Source: Pontibacterium granulatum (GTDB lineage: Bacteria > Pseudomonadota > Gammaproteobacteria > Pseudomonadales > Balneatricaceae). Taken from it: a stretch of DNA of 64,000 nt. A program made the translations under genes and the position numbers. Location: positions 1 through 64,000 of the forward strand of contig NZ_JASBRH010000004.1 of NCBI RefSeq assembly GCF_029961155.1. Direction: 5' to 3'. The notes beneath the pieces were generated by a model. That model worked only from the letters and a program-made list of their open reading frames with translations, was not told the origin of the DNA and did no database searches. Shown piece after piece: positions 9,230-21,356 of this stretch (position 1 is the first letter of the stretch; every line of letters begins with the position of its first letter).

Positions 9230-11112
9230 TACTTCTTCTCCTCAATCTCATCAATCGTGTGCCCTTGCAGGGCTTGCTGGATACCATGATCCATACGACG
9301 TGATGCAAAGAAATCACTTTCATTAGACAGCACTACGATCCCTTTTTCGATCGCATCTGCGTCGTCACCGTTGCGCAGCGCTACCAGTTGAGCCATTTCA
9401 CTCAGCAACATATCGCGCTCTTCTGCTGTCAGCAGCTCATTACCATCGGCTTCAATCGCCTGTTCCAGCGCTACCAGAAGACGATCCGCTTCCACCTGCT
9501 GCTCACGCAGGCGACGTTTTTCCAAGTCTTCCTGAGCCAAGCTAAACGATTCCTGCAGCATCTGAGCAATTTCACCATCACTCAGACCATAAGAAGGCTT
9601 CACCTGAATACTGCTTTCTACGCCTGTGGACAGCTCTTTTGCCGAAACACTCAACAGACCGTCTGCATCCACCTGGAAAGTCACGCGGATCTTCGCCGCT
9701 CCAGCCGCCATCGGCGGAATACCGCGCAGAACAAAACGCGCCAGAGAACGACAATCATCAACCAGTTCTCGCTCGCCCTGCAGCACATGAATAACCATCG
9801 CCGTCTGACCATCCTGATAGGTAGTGAACTCCTGCGCTCGTCCTACCGGGATCGCCGTATTGCGGTGAACCAGCTTTTCGACCAGACCACCCATGGTTTC
9901 CAAGCCCAGCGACAGCGGAATTACATCCAGCAGAAGCATATCGCTGTCTGGCTTGTTGCCCGCCAGAACATCCGCCTGGATAGCCGCTCCGATCGCCACA
10001 ACGCGATCCGGATCAATATCGATATGCGGTTCGCGACCAAAGAACTCAGAGACTTTTTCACGCACCAGCGGTACTCGGGTGGAACCACCCACCATCACCA
10101 CGTTCTGGACTTCAGCAACATCTACGCCGGAATCCTTCAGAGTACGTTTGCAGGCACGCAGGGTGCGCGCAACCAGCTTATCGATCAGCGCATTAAACTG
10201 ATCGCGGCTTACCGTCAGCTCACCCCTGGCATCACCGTGTGCAACTGAGACTGAGACAGTATCACTGGCGGTCAGCGCTTCTTTAACTTCACGCGCTTTC
10301 TCTGTGAGGTAACGCGCCAGACCGGATCCCAGCGTATCGGTATCAATGCCCAGCTCGGACGCAACCCAGGTCGCCAGCGCCAAGTCAAAATCATCGCCAC
10401 CCAACGCACTGTCACCACCGGTCGCCAGTACCTCAAAAACACCTTTATTCAGGCGCAGAATCGAGATATCAAAAGTACCGCCGCCGAGATCGTATACGGC
10501 GATTACACCTTCCGCTTTCTGATCCAGCCCATACGCCACCGCCGCTGCAGTTGGCTCATTCAGCAGACGCAACACCTTAATATTTGCCAGCGTCGCGGCA
10601 TCTTTGGTCGCCTGACGCTGCGCATCATCAAAGTACGCCGGCACCGTAATCACCGCACCAACCAACTCGCCACCCAGGGACTCCTCGGCACGCGCGGTCA
10701 GCACACTCAAGATATCAGCCGACACCTGAACCGGGCTTTTCTCACCCGCCACCGTCGATATGTACGGCATGCTGTTTTCACCGGCAACAAAATGGTACGG
10801 CGCCTCACTACCCAGCGCACGCACATCTTCAACGCCACGCCCCATCAGGCGCTTAACCGATACAATGGTGTTATATGGATCTTCCGCCGCTTTCTCTCGC
10901 GCCAGCAACCCTACATCTTTACGCCCACAATTCAGGTAACGCACCACAGACGGCAGGATATGCTGACCGTTTGTATCAGGCAGGGTTACCGCCTCGCCGC
11001 TTTTAACGGTTGCAACCAGTGAGTTGGTGGTTCCCAGGTCAATACCCACCGCAAGCTTGTGCTGATGGGGAGCGGCACTCTGGCCGGGTTCTGCGATCTG
11101 TAACAGCGCCAT
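9229..11112 (-). CDS. hscA: Fe-S specialised Hsp70 chaperone HscA
   Basis: An Hsp70-family ATPase that, with HscB, releases clusters from the IscU scaffold by binding its LPPVK peptide. The 627 residues show the Hsp70 nucleotide-binding signatures [24 protein letters not shown] and [14 protein letters not shown] beta-sandwich substrate domain and a helical lid follow. Unlike DnaK it lacks the long C-terminal EEVD-type tail. It lies between hscB and fdx, as in other isc operons. Confidence 0.97.
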   Translation of the reverse strand: MALLQIAEPGQSAAPHQHKLAVGIDLGTTNSLVATVKSGEAVTLPDTNGQHILPSVVRYLNCGRKDVGLLAREKAAEDPYNTIVSVKRLMGRGVEDVRALGSEAPYHFVAGENSMPYISTVAGEKSPVQVSADILSVLTARAEESLGGELVGAVITVPAYFDDAQRQATKDAATLANIKVLRLLNEPTAAAVAYGLDQKAEGVIAVYDLGGGTFDISILRLNKGVFEVLATGGDSALGGDDFDLALATWVASELGIDTDTLGSGLARYLTEKAREVKEALTASDTVSVSVAHGDARGELTVSRDQFNALIDKLVARTLRACKRTLKDSGVDVAEVQNVVMVGGSTRVPLVREKVSEFFGREPHIDIDPDRVVAIGAAIQADVLAGNKPDSDMLLLDVIPLSLGLETMGGLVEKLVHRNTAIPVGRAQEFTTYQDGQTAMVIHVLQGERELVDDCRSLARFVLRGIPPMAAGAAKIRVTFQVDADGLLSVSAKELSTGVESSIQVKPSYGLSDGEIAQMLQESFSLAQEDLEKRRLREQQVEADRLLVALEQAIEADGNELLTAEERDMLLSEMAQLVALRNGDDADAIEKGIVVLSNESDFFASRRMDHGIQQALQGHTIDEIEEKK

Positions 11113-11121
11113 ATTTTTTGC

Positions 11122-11649
11122 TCAGTCGTCCAAGTGGTCTTCGAGATTCTCGATCTCAACCGACAGCTTCTCTAAAAACTGCATTTTACGTACCGTAGCA
11201 ACCGCCTGATCATAAGACTGCGCGGCGTATTGCGCGTCAAAATCTGAGCGCAACTGCTTCAGTATAGAGTCAACCTCGTCGGAGAGCTCTTCCAGAGCCT
11301 CAAACGGATCAGCCTGATCCGGCACCTCTTCCAGTTGCTCGCGCAACTCCATCTGATGCATCAGAAACATAGGATCGATTGCCACCGAACTTTCACCGGT
11401 AGTATCAAATCCCTGCAACTTGAGAAGGTACTGCGCACGCGACATGGGCGCCTTGAGCGTGGCCACAGCCTCATTGAGATAAGCCGTATACTGCTCAGAC
11501 ATCCGACGCTCACGGTCAGACAGATGGGCATGACGATCCGGGTGTAGCGCTTTTTGCAGCTCCAGATAGCGGGCTGACAGCTGACTCAGATCGACATGGA
11601 AGGAAACCGGCAGGGCAAACAGCTCAAAAAAGTTCTTACTAATGTCCAT
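11122..11649 (-). CDS. hscB: J-domain co-chaperone HscB
   Basis: HscB carries IscU to HscA and stimulates its ATPase. From the ATG at 11649 it has 175 residues: an N-terminal J domain starting DISKNFFELFALP with the HPD tripeptide (LHPDRHAH), and a C-terminal three-helix domain rich in acidic residues. An in-frame TTG five codons upstream is possible but less likely, as relatives start at the FFELF-proximal methionine. Confidence 0.96.
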   Translation of the reverse strand: MDISKNFFELFALPVSFHVDLSQLSARYLELQKALHPDRHAHLSDRERRMSEQYTAYLNEAVATLKAPMSRAQYLLKLQGFDTTGESSVAIDPMFLMHQMELREQLEEVPDQADPFEALEELSDEVDSILKQLRSDFDAQYAAQSYDQAVATVRKMQFLEKLSVEIENLEDHLDD

Positions 11650-11667
11650 TACTCTGCCCGGCAAGGG

Positions 11668-11991
11668 TTAAACGTTGAAACTTTCGCCGCAACCACACTC
11701 GCTGCTTACGTTCGGGTTGTTGAACTTGAAACCTTCGTTCAACCCCTCTTTGACGAAATCCAACTCGGTACCATCCAGGTACAGCAGACTCTTAGGATCA
11801 ATGACGACACGCACGCCCTGGGACTCGAACACCTCATCTTCAGGCTGTTTCTCATCCACGAATTCCAGCACATAAGCCATACCGGAACAGCCAGATGTAC
11901 GCACACCCAGACGAATTCCGAAGCCGTGTCCACGTTTTTCAAGATAACGCGCTACGTGCTGAACCGCAGCATCGCTCATTGTGATTGCCAT
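11668..11991 (-). CDS. iscA: A-type Fe-S carrier IscA
   Basis: A HesB/IscA-type protein that receives and delivers clusters or iron to apo-proteins. The 107-residue sequence has the three invariant cysteines Cys35 (TSGCSGMAY) and Cys99/Cys101 (ECGCG), at the E. coli positions. It sits between iscU and hscB in the standard operon order. Confidence 0.97.
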   Translation of the reverse strand: MAITMSDAAVQHVARYLEKRGHGFGIRLGVRTSGCSGMAYVLEFVDEKQPEDEVFESQGVRVVIDPKSLLYLDGTELDFVKEGLNEGFKFNNPNVSSECGCGESFNV

Positions 11992-12040
11992 AAGTACTAT
12001 ATCCCGCCGCCACTGCCATCGGCAGCAGCGGCTTCATCAA

Positions 12041-12427
12041 TTACTTCTTGTCTTGCTTTTCTTTGTAATCCGCTACTGCCGCTTTAATGGCATCTTCTGC
12101 CAGTACGGAGCAGTGAATTTTAACCGGCGGCAATGCCAGCTCTTCTGCAATAGAAGTGTTCTTCAGCTGCTCAGCTTCATCCAGCGTCATACCCTTAACC
12201 CACTCGGTTACCAGGGAGCTGGAAGCGATAGCAGAGCCACAACCGTAGGTCTTAAACTTGGCGTCTTCAATAACACCTTCGTCACTAACCTTGATCTGCA
12301 GACGCATAACGTCACCACAAGCTGGCGCACCCACCATGCCGGTGCCTACGTTATCGTCCTTGTCATTCATTTTGCCCACATTACGAGGGTTTTCGTAATG
12401 ATCGATTACCTGATCACTGTAAGCCAT
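12041..12427 (-). CDS. iscU: Fe-S scaffold protein IscU
   Basis: The scaffold on which [2Fe-2S] clusters are built. Of 128 residues, Cys37, Asp39, Cys63, His105 and Cys106 form the assembly site, and the chaperone recognition peptide LPPVK is at 99-103. These positions are identical to E. coli IscU. It follows iscS by 32 bases. Confidence 0.98.
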   Translation of the reverse strand: MAYSDQVIDHYENPRNVGKMNDKDDNVGTGMVGAPACGDVMRLQIKVSDEGVIEDAKFKTYGCGSAIASSSLVTEWVKGMTLDEAEQLKNTSIAEELALPPVKIHCSVLAEDAIKAAVADYKEKQDKK

Positions 12428-12459
12428 TGTCTGACCTCCTGAATTCTCTGCCTCTCAGA

Positions 12460-13674
12460 TTAGTGGTGAACCCACTCTACCTTGCTGAGATCTACACCAT
12501 CTTTATACATATCCCACAGCGGAGACAGCTCACGCAGTTTACCAACTGCTTCACGGACCTGGGCAACCGCACGGTCGATATCTTCTTCAGTGGTAAAACG
12601 ACCGAAGGAGAAACGGATGGAACTGTGCGCCAGCTCATCGTTCAACCCTAGTGCACGCAGCACATAGGACGGCTCCAGACTCGCAGAAGTACATGCAGAA
12701 CCGGAAGATACTGCCAAGTCCTTGATGGACATCAGCAGTGATTCACCTTCAACGAAGGCAAAACTTACATTCAGGTTCTGAACCACACGCTGCTCTTTGG
12801 AACCGTTTACAAACACTTCTTCCATATCAGCGATGCCATCCAGGAAGCGGTCGCGCAAAGCCTTAGCGCGCTCGGCTTCAACAGCCATCTCTTCCTTAGC
12901 GATACGGAATGCTTCCCCCATACCCACGATCTGGTGAGTAGGCAGTGTACCGGAGCGCATGCCACGCTCGTGACCACCACCGTGCATCTGCGCTTCCAGA
13001 CGTACACGCGGCTTACGGCGGACATACAGCGCACCAATACCTTTAGGACCATAAATTTTGTGACCCGAGAAAGACATCAGGTCAACTTTCATGCTGGCCA
13101 TATCGATATCAATTTTACCTGCGCTCTGCGCTGCATCCACATGGAAGATGATGCCCTTGGAGCGGGTCAGCTCGCCAATCGCCTGAATATCGGTGATGGT
13201 GCCTATTTCGTTATTCACGTGCATCAGGGAGACAAGAATGGTGTCTTCTCGGATTGCATCGGCAACCATCTGCGGCTCGATCAGGCCATCGCTATTCGGA
13301 TCAAGGTAAGTCACCTCAAAACCTTCACGCTCCAGCTGACGGCAAGTATCCAGCACCGCTTTATGTTCGATTTTAGAGGTAATGATGTGCTTGCCCTTCT
13401 TCTGATAGAAGTGTGCAGCACCTTTGATTGCCAGGTTGTCGGATTCGGTTGCACCGGAGGTCCAGACAATCTCACGCGGATCTGCATTGATCAGATCAGC
13501 TACCTGACGGCGAGCATTCTCCACCGCTTCTTCTGCTTTCCAGCCAAACGCGTGGGAACGGGATGCCGGGTTGCCAAAGTTGCCATCCAGCGTCAGACAC
13601 TCGCACATTTTCTCAGCAACACGCGGGTCAACCGGCGTCGTTGCTGAGTAATCCAGATAAATCAGCTTGTTCAT
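12460..13674 (-). CDS. iscS: Cysteine desulfurase IscS
   Basis: A PLP enzyme that takes sulfur from cysteine for Fe-S clusters and for tRNA thiolation. The 404-residue length equals that of E. coli. The PLP lysine is Lys206 ([10 protein letters not shown]) and the persulfide cysteine is Cys328 in the flexible loop [14 protein letters not shown]. It is the second gene of the operon, 23 bases after iscR. Confidence 0.98.
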   Translation of the reverse strand: MNKLIYLDYSATTPVDPRVAEKMCECLTLDGNFGNPASRSHAFGWKAEEAVENARRQVADLINADPREIVWTSGATESDNLAIKGAAHFYQKKGKHIITSKIEHKAVLDTCRQLEREGFEVTYLDPNSDGLIEPQMVADAIREDTILVSLMHVNNEIGTITDIQAIGELTRSKGIIFHVDAAQSAGKIDIDMASMKVDLMSFSGHKIYGPKGIGALYVRRKPRVRLEAQMHGGGHERGMRSGTLPTHQIVGMGEAFRIAKEEMAVEAERAKALRDRFLDGIADMEEVFVNGSKEQRVVQNLNVSFAFVEGESLLMSIKDLAVSSGSACTSASLEPSYVLRALGLNDELAHSSIRFSFGRFTTEEDIDRAVAQVREAVGKLRELSPLWDMYKDGVDLSKVEWVHH

Positions 13675-13697
13675 TCTTGCTCTCCGAGCCTTCCCCT

Positions 13698-14198
13698 CTA
13701 AACTACCGCCTCGCCTGCTGCTGCAGGATTGGAGTCGGAGCCTACAATAATATTGGTTAGCTGAAGGCGATCCTGCCGCTCAGCTACATCTTTAACGTCT
13801 TTGCGCGCCACCAGACTGGCGAGAGTAATGTCACTCAGAAAATTGTGAATCTGGGTACTGAGATCGCACCACAGATGATGGGTCAGGCAAACCTCTCCAC
13901 CCTGACAATTTCCGGTATGACTACAGCCGGTCGCGTCTACAGACTCGTTGACAGCGTCAATAACTTCTGCCACGTTGATTCCGGCAGGTTCTCGGTTCAG
14001 TTGATAACCGCCACCAGGACCACGCACGCTGCGCACCAATTCGTTGCGACGCAGCTTTGCAAATAACTGTTCAAGGTAGGACAGTGAGATACCCTGCCTC
14101 TCAGAAATATCAGCAAGACTGATCGGTCCTTTACCTTCGTGTAAAGCCAGATCCAGCATTGCAGTTACGGCATAACGCCCTTTTGTCGTCAATCGCAT
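13698..14198 (-). CDS. iscR: Fe-S responsive regulator IscR
   Basis: An Rrf2-family winged-helix repressor that senses Fe-S demand: with a [2Fe-2S] cluster it represses its own operon. From the ATG at 14198 (GGAAG 6-7 bases upstream) it has 166 residues and starts [18 protein letters not shown]. The wing helix recognises DNA through the [13 protein letters not shown] region. The cluster ligands Cys92, Cys98, Cys104 and His107 are present. Its own promoter carries two IscR-type sites, consistent with autoregulation. An upstream ATG at 14219 would add seven non-family residues. Confidence 0.97.
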   Translation of the reverse strand: MRLTTKGRYAVTAMLDLALHEGKGPISLADISERQGISLSYLEQLFAKLRRNELVRSVRGPGGGYQLNREPAGINVAEVIDAVNESVDATGCSHTGNCQGGEVCLTHHLWCDLSTQIHNFLSDITLASLVARKDVKDVAERQDRLQLTNIIVGSDSNPAAAGEAVV

Positions 14199-14236
14199 AA
14201 TCGTCTTCCGTCGCAACATTTGGCGAGTGTGAGCAG

Positions 14237-14265
14237 ATTATGCAATACCCGACCAATTCAATCAA
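14237..14265 (-). promoter_or_regulatory. iscR (isc operon) promoter
   Basis: On the minus strand a -35 box TTGATT (14260-14265) and a -10 box CATAAT (14237-14242) are exactly 17 bases apart, about 40 bases before the iscR start. The proximal IscR site lies across both the -35 and the spacer, so bound IscR would block RNA polymerase. Confidence 0.7.
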
Positions 14266-14269
14266 CTAT
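14245..14269 (-). promoter_or_regulatory. IscR type-1 operator, proximal site
   Basis: A 25-base minus-strand sequence with half-sites ATAGTTGAT and GGTCGGGTAT fits the published type-1 IscR consensus (ATASYYGACT...AGTCRRSTAT) at 23 of 25 positions by my count. It overlaps the -35 box and spacer of the iscR promoter. The site match is direct; the binding is inferred. Confidence 0.75.
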
Positions 14270-14294
14270 TATCTTGACTAATTTTGTCGGATAT
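14270..14294 (-). promoter_or_regulatory. IscR type-1 operator, distal site
   Basis: A second 25-base site abuts the first with no gap. Its half-sites are ATATCCGAC and TAGTCAAGATA on the minus strand, a good but weaker match to the type-1 consensus (20 of 25 by my count). The paired arrangement recalls the two IscR sites upstream of E. coli iscR. Confidence 0.65.
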
Positions 14295-14352
14295 TCCAAG
14301 CCTCAAAGGGGCATTATTTTAACACGTTTCTACAATGGCGTGACAGGGCACA

Positions 14353-15105
14353 TCAGCGACCGCTTTTTGCCAGTTTGCGTTGCATTGCCTTAAGCACCCC
14401 ACGCAACACATTGACCTCGACTTTATCGGGCACGGCACGCATAAACAGACGTCTCATACGAGGCATCAGCTGACGCGGGTTCTCCGGATCGAGGAATTCG
14501 ATATCAACCAGCGTTTCCTCCAGATGCGCAAACATACGCTCCAGCTCTTCATGATCCGCCAGCTCGATATCCCAATCCGTACCCCAGCTTGGGCGATCAC
14601 TCCCCACGCTCTCCTGCTTCTCCATCGCCAATTGCTCCATGCGCAACTCATAGGCAATGACCTGCACTGCCGCCGCCACGTTCAGCGAGCTGAAGTTTTC
14701 CACCGACGGAATATTCACATGGTGATGACAGAGCTGCAGCTCTTCATTGGTCAACCCACGATCTTCGCGACCAAACACAATAGCCGCTTTCTGAGGAGCT
14801 GGTACCACGATAGACGCCATCTCACGGGGATTCACCAAGGGCCATGGAATGTGGCGCTCACGCGCACTGGTACCTACGACTAACTGGCAATCCGCAAGCG
14901 CTTCCTGCAGATTTGACACTACCGTCACATTCGCCAGAATATCCAACGCACCGGATGCACGTGCATCAGCCACCTCGCTTGGAAATTCCTTTGGCTCTAC
15001 AAGACAGAGGTCACTCAACCCCATATTTTTCATCGCCCGGGCAACGCCACCGATGTTTCCCGGATGGGTGGTATTAACCAGAACTATACGTACCTTTTCC
15101 AACAT
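14353..15105 (-). CDS. trmJ: tRNA (cytidine/uridine-32-2'-O-)-methyltransferase TrmJ
   Basis: A SPOUT-class enzyme that methylates the ribose of nucleotide 32 in several tRNAs. The 250 residues start with the SPOUT signature VRIVLVNTTHPGNIGGVARAMKN and include the knot-forming IVFGREDRGLTNEEL and SLNVAAAVQVIAYE segments. It lies upstream of iscR and divergent from suhB, exactly the E. coli neighbourhood. Confidence 0.95.
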   Translation of the reverse strand: MLEKVRIVLVNTTHPGNIGGVARAMKNMGLSDLCLVEPKEFPSEVADARASGALDILANVTVVSNLQEALADCQLVVGTSARERHIPWPLVNPREMASIVVPAPQKAAIVFGREDRGLTNEELQLCHHHVNIPSVENFSSLNVAAAVQVIAYELRMEQLAMEKQESVGSDRPSWGTDWDIELADHEELERMFAHLEETLVDIEFLDPENPRQLMPRMRRLFMRAVPDKVEVNVLRGVLKAMQRKLAKSGR

Positions 15106-15163
15106 ATCTCTAACCGACCGGACAATCTAAAGCGCATTATTTTAGCAGAGAGTAAATCAGCTG

Positions 15164-15192
15164 TTCAGCCGCTCGCCAAGCTCGGTTATAAT
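15164..15192 (+). promoter_or_regulatory. Putative suhB promoter
   Basis: A perfect -10 box TATAAT (15187-15192) lies 17 bases after TTCAGC (15164-15169), about 45 bases upstream of the suhB start. The -35 is weak (three of six matches). Confidence 0.5.
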
Positions 15193-15238
15193 TCCTCTTT
15201 TCCGCTCCCTAACAGTTAGTTTGTAGGTTCTAAAACGC

Positions 15239-16051
15239 ATGCAACCCATGGTTAATATCGCCCTGCGCGCAGCTCGCATCGCAGGTGAACAGATCGCACG
15301 CTCCGCTGAACGTCTCGATTTGATCAAATCTGAAGATAATGATGTCGCTAAATTCCTCAGCGATACCTGCAAACAGGCTGAATCAACTATCGTAACAACG
15401 ATCCAGAAAGCCTACCCAAGCCATAAGGTAGTCTGCGAGCATTCCGGAACACACGAGCCTCTGAAAGAGGGTCCGGCGTTCGTCTGGCACGTTAATCCAA
15501 TCGATAGCCTGTCGAACTTCGCGAACGGCTTGCCGGTTTTTGCCCTGAGCATTGCTGGTTACCAGAACGACCGTATTGAGCACGCTGTTATTCTGAACCC
15601 ACTGATTGGCGAAGAATTCACCGCCAGCCGCGGCAACGGCGCACAGCTTAACGGCAAGCGCCTGCGTGTCAGCAACCGCAAATCGCTCGACGGCGCCCTG
15701 ATCGGCTCCGGCTTTTTCAACCGAAGCAGCGACCGTGCATACTTTGGCGCGCACCAGGAGATGGTGAAAAACGTAACCATGGCGGGCAGTTCCATCTACA
15801 ACGGTGGCTCTGCTGCACTGAATCTGGCATACACCGCGGCCGGTCGTCTGGATGGTTTTTTCCAGCTAGGCCTGCACGAGGGCGAGATTGAAGCAGGCGC
15901 ACTGCTGCTGCAGGAAGCCGGCGGTCTGGTAGCAGATTGCTTTGGCACCAACAAATTCCGTGAAAACGGAAATCTGGTTGCAGGCAATCCGAAGATGTTT
16001 AAAGCCATGCTGCAGAGCGTACGTCCGGCACTGACGCCTGACATGCAGTAA
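15239..16051 (+). CDS. suhB: Inositol-1-monophosphatase family protein SuhB
   Basis: An inositol monophosphatase that in enterobacteria also joins the rRNA antitermination complex. The 270 residues open with MQPMVNIALRAARIAGE as in SuhB. The metal-binding motifs of the family are altered: instead of the usual D-P-[IL]-D-G-T loop the protein reads VNPIDSLSNFANG, and the second motif region GGSAALNLAYTAAGRLDGFFQ is present. An asparagine thus replaces the first aspartate and serine follows the second, so catalysis may be weak and the rRNA role may dominate. A strong terminator follows. Confidence 0.92.
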   Translation: MQPMVNIALRAARIAGEQIARSAERLDLIKSEDNDVAKFLSDTCKQAESTIVTTIQKAYPSHKVVCEHSGTHEPLKEGPAFVWHVNPIDSLSNFANGLPVFALSIAGYQNDRIEHAVILNPLIGEEFTASRGNGAQLNGKRLRVSNRKSLDGALIGSGFFNRSSDRAYFGAHQEMVKNVTMAGSSIYNGGSAALNLAYTAAGRLDGFFQLGLHEGEIEAGALLLQEAGGLVADCFGTNKFRENGNLVAGNPKMFKAMLQSVRPALTPDMQ

Positions 16052-16066
16052 GCAACACATCCGCAC

Positions 16067-16098
16067 ATAAAAAAACCGGCTCCAGAGCCGGTTTTTTT
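16067..16098 (+). terminator. Terminator after suhB
   Basis: The stem aaccggct / agccggtt with a 4-base loop has A and T runs on its two sides, so it can act in both directions between the convergent suhB and purA genes. Confidence 0.9.
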
Positions 16099-16153
16099 AT
16101 GCCAAGAGAACGGCGCAGATAAAATGTTATCCACAATCCGCTTCTGCCAGACA

Positions 16154-16185
16154 CAAAAAAGCCCGGCATGACACCAGGCTTTTTA
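16154..16185 (-). terminator. Terminator after purA
   Basis: On the minus strand the stem AAAGCCTGG / CCGGGCTTT (one G-T wobble) is followed by a T run, 20 bases beyond the purA stop. Confidence 0.8.
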
Positions 16186-16204
16186 CAGACCGCGTTACGA
16201 CGAC

Positions 16205-18714
<2,510 letters not shown>

Positions 18715-18741
18715 GCAGTACTCCACAGATTTAAATCGAAT

Positions 18742-18939
18742 TTAGTTGATCAAATAAAGGATCAGGGCACCCAGCACCATACTCGCCAGACCCATGATCC
18801 GCAGGGTTCGGTTATCCACAAGCGACAACTGCTGTACCAAGTTACGCCACCGTTGCGGATAGAGAAACGGGATAATTCCCTCAAGCACCAACATCATGCA
18901 AAAACCGATTGCCAGATGGTGTAGAAACTCCGATGACAT
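18742..18939 (-). CDS. DUF2065 family small membrane protein (YjeT-like)
   Basis: A 65-residue protein with two hydrophobic helices: HHLAIGFCMMLVLEGIIPFL near the N terminus and the IMGLASMVLGALILYLIN C terminus, joined by a short basic loop (PQRWRNLVQQL). It matches the yjeT/DUF2065 gene always found between hflC and purA. Function is unknown. It lies after the hflKC terminator and starts a separate unit with hisZ and purA. Confidence 0.9.
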   Translation of the reverse strand: MSSEFLHHLAIGFCMMLVLEGIIPFLYPQRWRNLVQQLSLVDNRTLRIMGLASMVLGALILYLIN

Positions 18940-18972
18940 AGGCAGTCCGCCGAATTCGAAACCCCACTAACA

Positions 18973-18997
18973 CAAAAAAACCGGGCAAAACCCGGTT
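18973..18997 (-). terminator. Terminator after hflC
   Basis: On the minus strand the stem AACCGGG / CCCGGTT around TTTTG is followed by a run of seven T. It closes the mutL-to-hflC transcript about 110 bases past the hflC stop and upstream of the DUF2065 gene. Confidence 0.85.
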
Positions 18998-19110
18998 GAC
19001 GTATAGTACCACGTAATCGCGACTATTGGAGTCCCGATTGAGTGTTTTTTGTTAAGAAGCCTGCGAGTTGCTCGATTGGCTGACACCCGCAGACCTCTTT
19101 ACCGCTAGCC

Positions 19111-19995
19111 TTACTGTGCAGCGGCTGGCGCAGCCGGTTCACTCAGGTACTTAAAGAAGTCACTGTCAGGCTTCAGCACCATCATATCACCGCTACCTTT
19201 AAAGGATTCGCGGTAAGCCTGCAGGCTACGGTGGAAGGAGTAGAACTCTGGGTTACGCTGATACGCTTCTGCATACACGCTTGCTGCAGTCGCATCACCT
19301 TCACCTCGAATCAGCTCAGACTCACGGTACGCTTCCGCTTTAACAACCGTTTTCTGACGATCCGCATCCGCACGGATACCTTCCGCCAATTCCTTACCAC
19401 GTGCACGCAGTTCACGCGCTTCACGTTCACGCTCGGTGCGCATACGCTCGTAAACAGAGTCGGATACCGCTGGCGGCAGATCAATACGCTTCACACGCAC
19501 ATCTACTATTTTGATACCAAACTCATTTTCAGCAATTGCACTCAAGTTTTCAGTCAGCTCTTTCATCAACTGCTCACGCTCACCGGATACCACTTCAGTT
19601 ACGGTACGCTCACCAAACTGGTTACGCAGGCCGGTATCAACACGGTCAGACAACAGTTTCGCCGCGCGGAACTCATCGCCGGAGGTCGCAGTGTAGAATT
19701 TTTCTACATTGTCAATCTTCCACTTTACGAAGGAATCCACTTCCAGACTCTTCTTCTCCAGGGTCAGGTAGGACTGTGGCGCCGCATCCAGGGTCAGAAC
19801 TCGACCGTCAAACAGACGCACATTGTTCATAATCGGTACACGGAAGTGTAGGCCCGGTTCAAGATCGGCGTTTACCACCTCACCAAACTTCAGCATCACA
19901 CCGCGCTGTGTTTCTTTAACGATAAATACAGAGCTATAGCCAATGAACACCGCAAGTATTACGACGATCAGGGCAAACATAGATGAAGGTTTCAT
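19111..19995 (-). CDS. hflC: FtsH modulator HflC
   Basis: HflC forms with HflK a large inner-membrane SPFH complex that controls the FtsH protease. The 294 residues have one N-terminal membrane helix (about 7-26), an SPFH/band-7 domain (from about FIVKETQRGVMLKFGEV) and a long coiled coil (EREREARELRARGKELAEGIRADA in pieces). The start overlaps the hflK stop by one base. Confidence 0.96.
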   Translation of the reverse strand: MKPSSMFALIVVILAVFIGYSSVFIVKETQRGVMLKFGEVVNADLEPGLHFRVPIMNNVRLFDGRVLTLDAAPQSYLTLEKKSLEVDSFVKWKIDNVEKFYTATSGDEFRAAKLLSDRVDTGLRNQFGERTVTEVVSGEREQLMKELTENLSAIAENEFGIKIVDVRVKRIDLPPAVSDSVYERMRTEREREARELRARGKELAEGIRADADRQKTVVKAEAYRESELIRGEGDATAASVYAEAYQRNPEFYSFHRSLQAYRESFKGSGDMMVLKPDSDFFKYLSEPAAPAAAQ

Positions 19996-21218
19996 TAACG
20001 GCCCTCCCTGCGAGTATTCAGTTGACGTTGACGAAGCTGATTAATTACCTGGTCGGTTACTTCACGCAGACTTTCGCTATCCAGACGTACCGGACGGTTT
20101 GCGTCGATGCGCGGCATGGATGCAGCACCGGAGGACTGGCTCAGCTTATCCAGTGGCAGGTACATCATGTTGTTACTGCCTTCCACATCAACCAGCACTT
20201 TCGGGCTTTTTGCCAATACTGATTCCATGGTGGACAAGTACAAACGCTCCCGGGTCACTTCAGGCGCTTTTTCATACTCCTCCAGCAGCGCTGCGAAACG
20301 CTGAGATTCACCCTCTGCCTTGGCGATCACCTCTTCACGGTACGCATTAGCTTCTTCCAGCATACGCTGGGCCTGACCACGTGCTTCAGGAATAATACCG
20401 TTGGCATAAGCTTCCGCCTCGTTCCTAACACGCACCTCATCCTCACGCGCACGAATCACGTCGTTAAACGCATCCTGCACCTGGCTTGGCGCTTTCGCCT
20501 CTTTCACGTTGACCTTGGAGATCTGCAGACCGGTCTGATAATCATCCATGTAGCCCTGCAAGCGCTCCTGCACCTGAACAGAGAGCAACTCACGGCCCTG
20601 GGTCAGGATGGAGTGCATGTCAGTGGAACCCACTACGTGGCGCAGAGCAGACTCCGCCGCATGAGACAAACTTGCCTCAGGATCACGTACACTCAACTGG
20701 AAGCTTTTCGGATCGGCAATAACGTATTGAACCGCCATATCCACATCAACGATGTTCTCGTCCTTGGTCAGCATCAGTGCTCGGTGCGTACGGGTACGAA
20801 CCTGAGTCACGTTCACTTTCTGAACTTCATCAATCAGCGGTGGGTTCCAACGCAAACCCGGACCAACCGTGTCAGAGTACTTACCCAGACGCAGCACGAC
20901 ACCACGCTCCTGCTGGTCGACGGTATAGAATCCCATACCGGCCCACAGCAGGGCTGCCAATACAGCCAGAATGATAAAGAAACCGGAACCGGATGCAGAA
21001 CCAGAACCAGAGCCGCCGCCGTTACCGCCGAAACCTCCGCTGTTTGGCTTTTTACCGGAACCACCAAAAATACTGTTCAGGCGATCTTGAAGCTTTCGCA
21101 GAGCCTCATCCAGATCAGGCGGACCCTGATCGCCGCCACCATTTCCGCCGCGGTTATTGCCACCACCGCCCCAAGGATCATTATTATTGCCGTTACCACC
21201 CGGCTCATTCCAAGCCAT
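19995..21218 (-). CDS. hflK: FtsH modulator HflK
   Basis: The SPFH-family partner of HflC. From the ATG at 21218 (GGAG upstream) it has 407 residues. An N-terminal cytoplasmic segment very rich in Gly and Asn (about 6-30 and 52-78) precedes a membrane helix at 80-99, a band-7 domain (YTVDQQERGVVLRLGKYSDT) and a coiled coil. The frame is open 30 codons further upstream but MAWNEPGGNG is the family start. Confidence 0.96.
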   Translation of the reverse strand: MAWNEPGGNGNNNDPWGGGGNNRGGNGGGDQGPPDLDEALRKLQDRLNSIFGGSGKKPNSGGFGGNGGGSGSGSASGSGFFIILAVLAALLWAGMGFYTVDQQERGVVLRLGKYSDTVGPGLRWNPPLIDEVQKVNVTQVRTRTHRALMLTKDENIVDVDMAVQYVIADPKSFQLSVRDPEASLSHAAESALRHVVGSTDMHSILTQGRELLSVQVQERLQGYMDDYQTGLQISKVNVKEAKAPSQVQDAFNDVIRAREDEVRVRNEAEAYANGIIPEARGQAQRMLEEANAYREEVIAKAEGESQRFAALLEEYEKAPEVTRERLYLSTMESVLAKSPKVLVDVEGSNNMMYLPLDKLSQSSGAASMPRIDANRPVRLDSESLREVTDQVINQLRQRQLNTRREGR

Positions 21219-21356
21219 TATGTGTCTCCGTTCCAAAAGCTTGATTCGCTGAGGAAATTTTAGGTAGCCCCATATTACTGTGCAAGCATCATTTGCATTT
21301 ATCGACAACTATCGACCATTTGCCAAATACCCACAGCACAGGTTCTACCCTACCAT

